64,000 nucleotides of DNA from contig JBAZZT010000007.1 of the NCBI GenBank assembly GCA_041658705.1, forward strand, positions 21,534 to 85,533, given 5' to 3'. The notes beneath the pieces are model-generated. The model did no database searches. It saw nothing but the letters and a program-made list of their open reading frames with translations, and was not told the origin of the DNA. Positions 32,558-40,044 of this stretch are shown piece by piece (the first letter of the stretch is position 1; every line of letters begins with the position of its first letter). This stretch comes from CAIKNB01 sp041658705 (lineage in GTDB: Bacteria; Patescibacteriota; Patescibacteriia; 2-12-FULL-60-25). The translations under genes were made by a program, and so were the position numbers.

Positions 32558-32790
32558 TAAAGGTCCTTCGACTCGCTCGAAGCTCGCTCAGGATGACAAT
32601 ATTTTTTATCCTGTCGTCCGGAGCCTGCTGCGCCACGTTCTACGTGGTCGAAGGACCTTTATAAAGCACGCGGTTAATTTTGTCTTCCCCTTTCTGTCAT
32701 CCTGAGCTTGTCGAAGGACCTTTATAAAGCACATGATTCATCTCCGTTTTCCCTCCTGTCATCCTGAGCTTGTCGAAGGACCTTTATAAG
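32558..32790. repeat. Array of 'tccttcgac' repeats
   Basis: One direct unit (32558-32600) and three inverted units (32610-32663, 32693-32727, 32755-32790). The inverted units overlap the C-terminal end of the GIY-YIG gene. Confidence 0.9.
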
Positions 32791-33069
32791 CAATCGATCG
32801 TCTTTAAGTCTGGATTGACGCTTTTGATCAGATCCATTTTCTTCTGCCTTCTCCAATCCTTTAAGTTGCTTCTCCCGTTTCAAAGCCTGTTCAATCCGCT
32901 CAAAGCTTTCATAGTAAATCAGGTCCACCGCATTATATTTTTCCGCGAAACCCCAAACCGTCTTTGCCTTATGTTGGTTTAATCTTTTACCAAGTTCATT
33001 CGTGACGCCAATGTATAAGACGGTCCTGAATATATTGCTTAAGATATAAACGTAATATCGATTATCCAT
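32722..33069 (-). CDS. GIY-YIG endonuclease with repeat-encoded tail
   Basis: A 115-residue protein. Residues 1-78 are a GIY-YIG domain (RYYVYILSNIFRTVLYIGVTNELGKR; helix YESFERIEQALKREKQLKG). The normal end of the domain is followed by about 25 residues (LLIKVLRQAQDDRRENGDE...) translated from an interspersed repeat (32728-32790), so the natural stop was lost or replaced. No Shine-Dalgarno. Role of such proteins is unproven. Confidence 0.85.
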   Translation of the reverse strand: MDNRYYVYILSNIFRTVLYIGVTNELGKRLNQHKAKTVWGFAEKYNAVDLIYYESFERIEQALKREKQLKGLEKAEENGSDQKRQSRLKDDRLLIKVLRQAQDDRRENGDESCAL

Positions 33070-33147
33070 TCTTTACAGCTCTCATGGAACGGACTGACCG
33101 TCAATAGCTCAAGCGTTGTTGATAAAAAATTCGCCCGACCACGAACT

Positions 33148-33262
33148 ATAAAGGTCCTTCGACTCGCTCGAAGCTCGCTCAGGATGACAGGGGGTTTTTT
33201 AATCCTGTCATCCTGAGCCTGCTGCGCCACGTTCTACGTGGTCGAAGGACCTTTATAAGCAA
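33148..33262. repeat. Inverted pair of 'tccttcgac' repeats
   Basis: Direct unit 33149-33189 and inverted unit 33205-33260, facing each other around an AT-rich centre. Confidence 0.88.
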
Positions 33263-33292
33263 TTGTGTTTTTACTCTCTTCCCCCCCCAACC

Positions 33293-33318
33293 AAAACCCC
33301 CCGGCGGGACCGGGGGGT
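33293..33318 (-). terminator. Terminator of the pilin-like operon
   Basis: CCCCCCGG TCCC(G) CCGGGGGG stem followed by TTTT on the minus strand. Confidence 0.85.
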
Positions 33319-33338
33319 TGTTCGTTGCGCAACGAACT

Positions 33339-33719
33339 TTATTGCGTCACGTTCAGGAGCGAACCCAACACAAAGTTGGAGATCGCGAACGCCGCGACCA
33401 CGATCACCAATCCGATGATGGACTGCATGATGATGTCTTTGGCTTTTTTGGTCTTGGTCTCGTCGCCGGCCGCAGTCATCCACAGGAAACCTGCGTACAG
33501 GAGCAAGACGAGGAAGACGACTCCCAGAAAACCCAACGCCACGTTGATGATGCTGCCCACGATCTGCGGCAGCGTCTTGGTGGAATTGATGTTGGCGGCT
33601 CCACCGACTTCGCCCGCCATCTGCTGTGCGCGCTGGAACGGATTGGTCTCGGCGAGCACCGCGAACGGCATGGCTAAGGCAGAGCCGACGACCGCTACTA
33701 TTTTGTTAAGATGCTTCAT
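33339..33719 (-). CDS. T4SS pilin-like protein (paralog 6)
   Basis: A 126-residue protein: signal peptide (…PFAVLAE), short exposed segment, then two membrane helices separated by LWMTAAGDETKTKKAKDII. The order helix, W-M-T-A-x-G-D/N, Lys-rich turn, helix is shared by all six neighbours and matches the type IV secretion pilin (VirB2/TrbC-like) family frequent in CPR genomes. Last gene of the operon; 28 nt after its predecessor. Confidence 0.8.
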   Translation of the reverse strand: MKHLNKIVAVVGSALAMPFAVLAETNPFQRAQQMAGEVGGAANINSTKTLPQIVGSIINVALGFLGVVFLVLLLYAGFLWMTAAGDETKTKKAKDIIMQSIIGLVIVVAAFAISNFVLGSLLNVTQ

Positions 33720-33747
33720 AATTCGATTATCTGTCTTATGGCGTAGA

Positions 33748-34176
33748 CTACTGCGGCGGGTTGTTGGATACTCCAGTGTTCCCGCCCAGGGATGCCCGGC
33801 TGATCTCCATGATGATGAAATTGGACAAGGCGTAGGCCGAGGCGATGATGACCAACCCGATGACCGCGTTGGTGATCGTCTGCCTGGCTTTCTTCGTCTT
33901 CTCCGAATCGCCCATGGCCGTCATCCAGACAAAACCTCCGTACAACAGCATGACCAGCAACAGGGCGCCCAAGATGTAGAACGCCGAATTGATCAGGCTG
34001 CCGATGACTTGGGTCAGTTCGGGCGGCTTGCTGCCATATACGCTGGCGCCGGCGCCGATCAAACCGGTCTGCAATTTGGAGCCGACCGTTCCGTCTGCTG
34101 CGAATGCCTGGAGCGCAAAACTCATTGACGACACGATCGTCGCTGCAATGGCTGCGATTTTTGAATGGATCCTCAT
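33748..34176 (-). CDS. T4SS pilin-like protein (paralog 5)
   Basis: A 142-residue protein with a signal peptide ending near ALQAFA and two helices around GFVWMTAMGDSEKTKKARQTI. Close to paralog 6 in the helix-turn-helix core (VWMTAxGD, KxxKA). The C-terminus is a Ser/Asn-rich tail (GGNTGVSNNPPQ). No Shine-Dalgarno. Confidence 0.8.
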   Translation of the reverse strand: MRIHSKIAAIAATIVSSMSFALQAFAADGTVGSKLQTGLIGAGASVYGSKPPELTQVIGSLINSAFYILGALLLVMLLYGGFVWMTAMGDSEKTKKARQTITNAVIGLVIIASAYALSNFIIMEISRASLGGNTGVSNNPPQ

Positions 34177-34192
34177 AAGAGGTTTGGCCGGT

Positions 34193-34591
34193 TTATTGGT
34201 CTTGGGTCGCGGTGACCAGACGTGAAATGACGAAACTCGTGATGGCCCATGCGGACAGGATGATGGCGAGACCGATGATGCCCGAAACGATCAGTTTGCG
34301 CGCTTCGGCTGTCTTCTCGTCATTGCCGCCGGCGATCATCCACTTAAAACCTCCCAGCAGAACGATTACCACTGCCACGATACCGAGGAAACCCAGGGCC
34401 ACGTTGATGATCCGGGCCGCTGTCTGGCGAATATCGCCGGAACCCAACTTGATGGTGGATTGGATGGCGTTGACGCCCAAGTCGTTAGAATTGAGTTCAT
34501 CCGCGGCCAGCGCTGCCATCGGCAGGGCGAAGGCTGCGGCGATGCTCAATGTCGCGGCCGTAGCCACGATCTTTTTTATGCTTTGCTTCAT
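34193..34591 (-). CDS. T4SS pilin-like protein (paralog 4)
   Basis: A 132-residue protein: signal peptide (…MAALAADE), helices flanking FKWMIAGGNDEKTAEARKL. It alone in the group has a full GAGGAGGT before the ATG, after a 178-nt gap, so it probably starts a second transcript covering paralogs 4-6, perhaps the abundantly made ones. Confidence 0.8.
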   Translation of the reverse strand: MKQSIKKIVATAATLSIAAAFALPMAALAADELNSNDLGVNAIQSTIKLGSGDIRQTAARIINVALGFLGIVAVVIVLLGGFKWMIAGGNDEKTAEARKLIVSGIIGLAIILSAWAITSFVISRLVTATQDQ

Positions 34592-34680
34592 GTCATGTCA
34601 CCTCCTCTCGGGTAACAGATGCTGATTTTCATGCGCGAATATGATAACAAACGAGCAGGAAGAAGTCACGAAGACAAAAA

Positions 34681-34768
34681 CGAGTAGCTGGTATCTGGTA
34701 GCTAGTAGCTAGTATTTTCCGGACATACCAGCTACTAGCTACCAGATACTCGCTGCTTGCTACTTGCT
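34681..34768. repeat. Repeat 'gtagctggtatctggtagct', inverted pair
   Basis: Direct units followed by their complement (accagctactagctaccaga). Splits the pilin-like operon. Confidence 0.8.
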
Positions 34769-34769
34769 A

Positions 34770-35141
34770 CTACAACGCTCCCCCCGGCTGCATGCTGGCG
34801 GCTAGTTTGCTGATGAGCGTGTATACGATGGCGTAAGCGCCGATCACGATGGCCATGCCGATGATGGCGTTGGTCAGCGTCTTCATGGCTTTTTGCGCTT
34901 TGTCGGCATTGCCTCCAGCCGTGAGGTACTGGGCGCCGCCGTACAAGAACATGACCAGGAGCAGCGCGCCGATAAGCGGCAATACGACTTGGATGATGCG
35001 CGCGACCAATCCCTCCACCGTCGCGCCGTTCAAGGGATCCTCAAGCCCGCAGCGCGGCGTCTTGCACTGCGCCCAAACCGGCCCGGCTTGCAGCAGGAGC
35101 AAAGCTGCCGACACCGTTATCTTGCGCATCTTGTGTCCCAT
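34770..35141 (-). CDS. T4SS pilin-like protein (paralog 3)
   Basis: A 123-residue protein with signal peptide (…AGPVWAQ), a short Cys-containing segment (CKTPRCGLEDPLNG) and helices around AQYLTAGGNADKAQKAMKT. Start is 1 nt after the preceding stop (TGATATG), so translation is coupled. Confidence 0.8.
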   Translation of the reverse strand: MGHKMRKITVSAALLLLQAGPVWAQCKTPRCGLEDPLNGATVEGLVARIIQVVLPLIGALLLVMFLYGGAQYLTAGGNADKAQKAMKTLTNAIIGMAIVIGAYAIVYTLISKLAASMQPGGAL

Positions 35142-35142
35142 A

Positions 35143-35814
35143 TCATTGTAGAAGTTGAGCCGACGCGCCGGTCGGTTGGGCGTTGGCGCCCGCGGTGGAA
35201 GAAGTATCGGTGGTCAGCGCTTTGATGAAGTAGAATGAAATGCTGTAGGCGAAGATGATGATGATGAGGCCCAACGCGGCGTACTTCATGGCTTCGATCG
35301 CGGTCTTGACCCGGTCGCTTGAACCGGCCGTCATGTAGATCACGCCGGAGTAGATGAAGACGAGGAGCGCAATGGCGCCGGCGAAGCCGAAGAAGATCGA
35401 AATCAAGCTTTGGAACAGACCGTAGATGCCGCGTCCGCCCATGGGATCATACAGCGCAATCGTACCCGCCGACACGGGACCGACGCTGCCCGAAGTGGTC
35501 GTGACCGCTTGCCCAGCTTTGCATTGCGGCAAATCAGGCTGCTTGTCGCAAAGGGCTTCGACGATAGGCGCGGCGCCCTGGGGAATGACGGTCTTGGCTT
35601 TTTTCACGCCGCAACACGTCGTGGACAGGATGTTGTCGTTGCATTTGCCGACTTCGACTTTGCCTGACAGCGAAGTCACGCAATAAGTCGAACATACGCC
35701 GCCGTAGGCTTTGCACTCGGCTTCGGTGGCCGGCGTCTCCGCGTCGGCTTTGACGCCGTGGCTCGGGAACGAGATCCAGGCAACGGCCAACAGCAAACAA
35801 AAAAAGTATTTCAT
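35143..35814 (-). CDS. T4SS pilin-like protein with Cys-rich N-terminal domain (paralog 2)
   Basis: A 223-residue protein, the longest of the six. After the signal peptide comes a 110-residue extracytoplasmic region with eight Cys (…AYGGVCSTYCVTSLSG, CCGVKKA, LCDKQPDLPQCK), likely disulfide-bonded. The two-helix pilin core follows (VIYMTAGSSDRVKTAIEAM). Fusion of an exposed domain to the core suggests a tip or specialised subunit. It too begins 1 nt after the preceding stop in TGATATG. Confidence 0.78.
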   Translation of the reverse strand: MKYFFCLLLAVAWISFPSHGVKADAETPATEAECKAYGGVCSTYCVTSLSGKVEVGKCNDNILSTTCCGVKKAKTVIPQGAAPIVEALCDKQPDLPQCKAGQAVTTTSGSVGPVSAGTIALYDPMGGRGIYGLFQSLISIFFGFAGAIALLVFIYSGVIYMTAGSSDRVKTAIEAMKYAALGLIIIIFAYSISFYFIKALTTDTSSTAGANAQPTGASAQLLQ

Positions 35815-35815
35815 A

Positions 35816-36256
35816 TCACGTGCCTGACAAAGCTTTCACCAGATAATTCACGATGGTCCAAGCCGCCATCACGATGAGCATGCCGATGGCGCCGCCTTTC
35901 ATGGCCGTCGTCCCCTTCTCCACCGAAGTCTTGTTGCCGAAGGACATCAGATAGCGCGCGCCGCCGTAGATGAAAGACAGCAGGAAGAGCGCACCCGAAA
36001 GTTCGATCAAGACGTTGGCAAAAGCCGCGCCGGTCATCACGAAATCCTCGACGCTGCAATTGCCGTCAGACCAGCAACTTGGCTTCACCCCGACGCGCAA
36101 CGACTCTTTGTATAAGGATGGGCTGCCGCCAGTCGCCGCAGGAGGGGTGCCCGTATCTGCCGCCTGGACCGCGGGCAGCGCCAAAAACAAACCCAGGGAT
36201 GCGCTGCACAGCGCGGCCAGAAAAAACAGTTTGCTGATCTTTCGCTCAAAACACAT
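35816..36256 (-). CDS. T4SS pilin-like protein (paralog 1)
   Basis: A 146-residue protein: signal peptide (…ALPAVQAADT), short exposed segment, helices flanking ARYLMSFGNKTSVEKGTTAM. The start overlaps the end of the solute-binding lipoprotein gene by 11 nt, tying the pilin genes to it. Confidence 0.78.
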   Translation of the reverse strand: MCFERKISKLFFLAALCSASLGLFLALPAVQAADTGTPPAATGGSPSLYKESLRVGVKPSCWSDGNCSVEDFVMTGAAFANVLIELSGALFLLSFIYGGARYLMSFGNKTSVEKGTTAMKGGAIGMLIVMAAWTIVNYLVKALSGT

Positions 36257-37688
36257 AGGTGATGGTCTGCGCGATTATTTCCGCCGCCGTGTTCACGAGC
36301 GCGGGATATTCCTCGACCGTCTTGCCCTGCGCCGCGTCGATCAGATCGTTGAAAGCTTTGTCCGCCGCGCGCGGGTCGTTGCCGCGGTACCAGGATTGCG
36401 CGGTCAAGACTTGCGAGGCGAAGACGCCCACATCCTCATCCTCAAGCTGCGCCGGTAAAAGCGATTTTTGCGCCGCCGGGCGTTTAGCTAGATCAAGATA
36501 TTTCTTGGCCTCGGCCGGCTTGGCCATGAAGTTCACGAAATTCCACGCCACGTCCTGGTTCTGGCTCTTTTTGGCCACGCTCCAGGCCCAATAATTCGCG
36601 AAGTTGGCCACCACCGGGCTGTCTTTGATCTGCGGCAGCGTAGCGATGCCCAGATTGAGTTTCGGGGCGCGAGCTTTGATGGTCGGCAGCTGGTAACCGT
36701 AGCCGAAGAAGAAAGCGACTTTGCCGGTCACGAACGCCTCAAGCGAGTCGGGTTGTTGGGCGTTCCAGGTATAGACCGCTTTGTTCGGGTTGGCGAAGTC
36801 GGTGTAGAAGGCCAGGGCTTGGTAAGCCGGAGGCGTGTCGCGCAGCTCCTTGAGCTTATCCGGGATGTTGGTGAAAGCCGGCGTGCCGTCGTCAGCGCTC
36901 ATCTCGGCGCCGTTCTGCAGCATGAGCGCGGACAGGATGTCCGGCGCGCGTTCCACGTTGGCGCTCGTGCCTAACGCCGCTCCGGATTGCAGGATGTTGC
37001 TGTTGCCGTCGAGTTTAGTCAGTTTCTGCACCGCGGCTTGGAAATCATCCCAGTCAGCGGGGATGGTCGCGATGCCCGCGGCGTTCAACAAATCTTTATT
37101 GACATACAAGCCCAGCGTATCCACGGATAAAGGTAAAGCCATGATGCGTTGTTGGAGATCTTTTTTATCCGGTGTCGTCGAGACGTCGACCGTGCGCACC
37201 ATGTCCTTGGCCACGATCTCGGGATAATCATTCTTGAATTGGCGCAACGTCACCGAGGGTTCGTTCTGGAGCGAATAGACCAGTTCTTTTTTGAGCGTGC
37301 CTTGCACGGCCTGCACCGCCACCTTGGTCGAAGCCGGCATGGGCGCGAGCTTGGATTGATACTTGCCGATCCAAGTGTTGTGGAGCATGAAGACGTCCGG
37401 CCCCTGGTCTTCAGCCAAAGCGTTCAGGATCTCATCCTCATATTCCTCCAGCCTGAAACGGCGATATTCGATTTCCACGTACGGATGGAGCTGGCGAAAA
37501 TCCGTCAGCAGCGGAGCGTATACATCCTGGTCATCCACCACAGCCCAGACTTTGAGGGTTATGCGCTTGGACGCCGCGATGGTCGCCGCGTCAGGACCCT
37601 GGGTGCAACCCGCGCCCAACATGGCCACGAGCGTCAAAGACGCCGCGAACCTCAAGGCCTGGCGTCGAAGATGTCTAAGATTTTTCAT
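36246..37688 (-). CDS. Solute-binding lipoprotein (sugar ABC-type, cluster B) in the pilin operon
   Basis: A 480-residue protein with lipobox GAGC. The mature part follows the MalE/UgpB pattern: ITLKVWAVVDDQDVYAPLL, DFRQLHPYVEIEYRRF, EDQGPDVFMLHNTW, LPLSVDTLGLYVNKDLL, and a C-terminal VAWNFVNFMAKPAEAKKYLD. These proteins usually deliver oligosaccharides or glycerol-phosphates to an ABC transporter. No permease or ATPase gene is near. It overlaps the first pilin-like gene, so it may serve as a surface receptor for the pilus-like system. ATG 37688 is preferred over GTG 37697. Confidence 0.82.
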   Translation of the reverse strand: MKNLRHLRRQALRFAASLTLVAMLGAGCTQGPDAATIAASKRITLKVWAVVDDQDVYAPLLTDFRQLHPYVEIEYRRFRLEEYEDEILNALAEDQGPDVFMLHNTWIGKYQSKLAPMPASTKVAVQAVQGTLKKELVYSLQNEPSVTLRQFKNDYPEIVAKDMVRTVDVSTTPDKKDLQQRIMALPLSVDTLGLYVNKDLLNAAGIATIPADWDDFQAAVQKLTKLDGNSNILQSGAALGTSANVERAPDILSALMLQNGAEMSADDGTPAFTNIPDKLKELRDTPPAYQALAFYTDFANPNKAVYTWNAQQPDSLEAFVTGKVAFFFGYGYQLPTIKARAPKLNLGIATLPQIKDSPVVANFANYWAWSVAKKSQNQDVAWNFVNFMAKPAEAKKYLDLAKRPAAQKSLLPAQLEDEDVGVFASQVLTAQSWYRGNDPRAADKAFNDLIDAAQGKTVEEYPALVNTAAEIIAQTITYVF

Positions 37689-37730
37689 ACCAGCCACATT
37701 TTACCAAGCCGGCGGATAATGGCCAAATAA

Positions 37731-37815
37731 GGTTCTAGGTGCTAGGCACTAGGTTCTGAACCTAAAACCCAGAACCCGACTATTTGCTTATTGTTCATTG
37801 GTTATTGGTTATTGT
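37731..37815. repeat. Repeats entering the end of galU
   Basis: 'ggttctaggtgctaggcact' and its complement (aacctaaaacccagaaccc), then 'ttattggttattgtttatt'. The last unit provides the stop and last codons (NKQ) of galU. Confidence 0.85.
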
Positions 37816-38681
37816 TTATTCAATCTCCTCACCAATGCCCGCGTTTCCCTGGCCATATCCGGACGCTTGAGCGCGATTTCGAGGTTAGCTTTGAGCCAGC
37901 CGATCTTGGAGCCTGTGTCATAGTACTCCCCTTCGATGCATTTGGCGTAGATAGGACGCTGCTTCATGAGGCCGAAGATGGCATCCAACAGCACCAGCTC
38001 GCCGCCGTGTCCCTTTTTGGTCTTTTCGATTGCCCCAAAGATGTCGGGAGTCAGGATGTAGGCGCCGATCGAAGCCAGGCGCGAGGGCGCTTTTTCCGGT
38101 CCGGGTTTTTCCACCATGCCTTTGAGTTGATACACGCCGCGCTCGACTTCGGCCGCCGGATCGATGATGCCGTAATGCCGCGTACCGTCGTCATCCACCG
38201 GGATGGCACAGAGCACCGGGTCCTGGTATTTGTCGAAGACCTCGATCATCTGCTTGAGCCGCGGTTTCTTGCCCACGATCACCTCGTCGCCGAAGAGCAC
38301 GGCAAAAGGTTCGTCGCCGATCAGACTCTTGGCGTTCAAGACCGGCGTGGCGTTGCCGTACGGGCCTTTTTGGCGGATGTAGATGAAATTGGCGAGTCTG
38401 CCGATGGCGCGGATCTCCGCCAGCTGCGCTTTTTTGCCCGTGGCGCCGAGCCAGGCCTCGAGCGTCTGGTTGTCGTCAAAGTGGTCTTCCACCGCGCGCT
38501 TCGAGATGTTGGTCACCAGGATGATATCCGTGATCCCCGAGGCCACCGCCTCCTCGACCACATATTGGATGACCGGTTTGTCGATGATGGGCAACATCTC
38601 CTTGGGCATGGCTTTGGTCGCCGGGAGGAAACGCGTACCGAACCCCGCTACCGGGATGATGGCTTTGCGGACTGTGGACAT
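37809..38681 (-). CDS. galU: UTP--glucose-1-phosphate uridylyltransferase
   Basis: A 290-residue protein. It makes UDP-glucose from UTP and glucose-1-phosphate, feeding polysaccharide synthesis. Motifs: AIIPVAGFGTRFLPATKAMP (nucleotide loop, residues 7-26), KPVIQYVVEEA, FAVLFGDEVI, YGIIDP, MVEKPGPEKAPSRLA and the late EYYDTGSKIGWLKA. Length is normal. ATG 38681 starts 9 nt after TATACT with no Shine-Dalgarno. UDP-glucose would support the surface glycan genes in this window. Confidence 0.95.
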   Translation of the reverse strand: MSTVRKAIIPVAGFGTRFLPATKAMPKEMLPIIDKPVIQYVVEEAVASGITDIILVTNISKRAVEDHFDDNQTLEAWLGATGKKAQLAEIRAIGRLANFIYIRQKGPYGNATPVLNAKSLIGDEPFAVLFGDEVIVGKKPRLKQMIEVFDKYQDPVLCAIPVDDDGTRHYGIIDPAAEVERGVYQLKGMVEKPGPEKAPSRLASIGAYILTPDIFGAIEKTKKGHGGELVLLDAIFGLMKQRPIYAKCIEGEYYDTGSKIGWLKANLEIALKRPDMARETRALVRRLNKQ

Positions 38682-38690
38682 ATTGCGCCA

Positions 38691-38696
38691 AGTATA
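38691..38696 (-). promoter_or_regulatory. -10 element of galU
   Basis: TATACT on the minus strand, 9 nt before the ATG; no clear -35. The leader would be 0-3 nt. Confidence 0.5.
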
Positions 38697-38742
38697 CCCG
38701 GATTGAAGCGCGGGATGGAACCCCATGAGATACCTGAAAAGA

Positions 38743-38940
38743 ATCTGTCATCCTGAGCGAGCTTCGAGCGAGTCGAAGGACCTTTATAAGCGTTGGTCTG
38801 AACCGATGGCTGATAAAGGTCCTTCGACTACGCTGCTGCTCCGCTCAGGATGACAGAAGGTTTTTGGCTACTCTCTACCCTCTATTTTAAAAGGTTTTTA
38901 GCTACTCTCTACCCTCTACCATCTACCCTCTATTTTAAAA
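38743..38940. repeat. Repeat block
   Basis: Inverted (38745-38788) and direct (38813-38857) copies of the 'tccttcgac' family, then three 'ggctactctctaccctctac' units, two with 'ttttaaaa'. Confidence 0.88.
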
Positions 38941-38941
38941 A

Positions 38942-38965
38942 GAGAGCGGTTAAACAACCGCCCTC
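38942..38965 (-). terminator. Terminator of the paired paralog genes
   Basis: GAGGGCGGTTG TTTAA CCGCTCTC-type stem followed by TTTTT on the minus strand. Confidence 0.7.
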
Positions 38966-38983
38966 GTGCGAGGCGCTGAAGCG

Positions 38984-39439
38984 TCAAGCGACCAAGGCTT
39001 CGAGATTCTTGGCCACAGTCTGCTCCCAGCTTGCCGATTCCTTGAAGACTTGGGCCAGGTATCGAATGAGGTGGCGCGTGCCTTGTGGCCAGTCGTCGAC
39101 GACCTCAAGCTCTTTGTCGTCCGGTCCCGCGGAGTGCACGTGGCGCGACTCTCGTTCGTCGGAGATCTTCACCTTTCCGTCGATTTGGAAGGCGTAGGTC
39201 CGGCGACGGCGACGGATCGTATCCCGCGGGAAGAGAGTGACCGAGAGCGGGCCGACTATGGTCATGCCACATGGGTAGATGCACATGAGCGGACACTCGA
39301 AGTCCGGATGCGGCAATTGCTCACACCAGATGGTCACTTTGTCGACCGGACTCCCGAATGCCTGCCTGACTTCTTCCAGGACTTTGAGCAAACTGGTTTT
39401 GGCGTATGGATCCGTGTGCTGCGGAAATTGGATGCTCAT
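38984..39439 (-). CDS. Hypothetical protein, paralog B of a tandem pair
   Basis: A 151-residue soluble protein preceded by GGAGGAG. The middle is strand-rich (IVGPLSVTLFPRDTIRRRRRTYAFQIDGKV); the end is helical (WPQGTRHLIRYLAQVFKESA). The last 45 residues align with the 39471-39905 protein (W-x-x-G-x-x-H-L-x-x-x-L-A-x-x-x-K-E-S-A-x-W-E), and the strand sections also correspond. No known domain. Confidence 0.7.
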   Translation of the reverse strand: MSIQFPQHTDPYAKTSLLKVLEEVRQAFGSPVDKVTIWCEQLPHPDFECPLMCIYPCGMTIVGPLSVTLFPRDTIRRRRRTYAFQIDGKVKISDERESRHVHSAGPDDKELEVVDDWPQGTRHLIRYLAQVFKESASWEQTVAKNLEALVA

Positions 39440-39470
39440 TCTCTCTCCTCCGAAAATCTTGGCCCGGGTT

Positions 39471-39905
39471 TCAGACAGCGGATTCCAGCCGCGCCGTCGT
39501 CTGCATTTCCCACGCCGCCGATTCCTTGAGGCGTTCGGCCAGGGACTGAAGCAAGTGCTTCATGCCGTCTTGCCAGCTCGCCAATTCCTCGAGTTTGGTT
39601 CTGACTTCGTCATACACCACGACCGTTCCGTCGAACTCGAACTCGTAGACATTCTCCGAAAACCTTAGGCGGTTGGTGGCGCGTAACGGCATCACGCTGA
39701 CATGCAAGGCCACGTTGTAGACGGCAGGATCGCCCATGCGCGAATAGAAAAGGTAGCAGGCGTTGGACTTGGGGTTCTCAAAGGCCACGCCCATCCTCGC
39801 GCTATCGGGACTATGTTCGTAGGGACAGATGCTGTCGACGAGCTTCGTCAGGCCTGCGACCAATTTTTCGGCCGCATCGCTTTCGTCGTGTCTGGGGATG
39901 TCCAT
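39471..39905 (-). CDS. Hypothetical protein, paralog A of a tandem pair
   Basis: A 144-residue soluble protein preceded by AAGGAG. It starts with a helical segment (AAEKLVAGLTKLVDSICPYEH), then strands (NVALHVSVMPLRATNRLRF; YEFEFDGTVVVYDE) and the shared C-terminal helix (MKHLLQSLAERLKESAAWE). It precedes paralog B by 31 nt and shares its promoter. Function unknown. Confidence 0.7.
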   Translation of the reverse strand: MDIPRHDESDAAEKLVAGLTKLVDSICPYEHSPDSARMGVAFENPKSNACYLFYSRMGDPAVYNVALHVSVMPLRATNRLRFSENVYEFEFDGTVVVYDEVRTKLEELASWQDGMKHLLQSLAERLKESAAWEMQTTARLESAV

Positions 39906-39933
39906 CTTGATCTCCTTGAAAGGTGCGCCGTAG

Positions 39934-39962
39934 GTTTAGCCTAAAATGACCCCGGGTGTCAA
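39934..39962 (-). promoter_or_regulatory. Possible promoter of the paralog pair
   Basis: TTGACA (39957-39962), 17 nt, CTAAAC (39934-39939) on the minus strand; the -10 is weak. Confidence 0.45.
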
Positions 39963-39965
39963 AGA

Positions 39966-40036
39966 AGGCAAGTAGTTAGCATTTAGCATTTAGTAGTTAG
40001 GGTCAGGCTCCCTAACTACTAAATGCTAACTACTAG
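39966..40036. repeat. Inverted repeat 'tagttagcatttagtagtta'
   Basis: 'agtagttagcatttagcatt' with its complement 'ctaactactaaatgctaact'; same family as 3130-3192. Confidence 0.85.
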
Positions 40037-40044
40037 ATGCTTCC

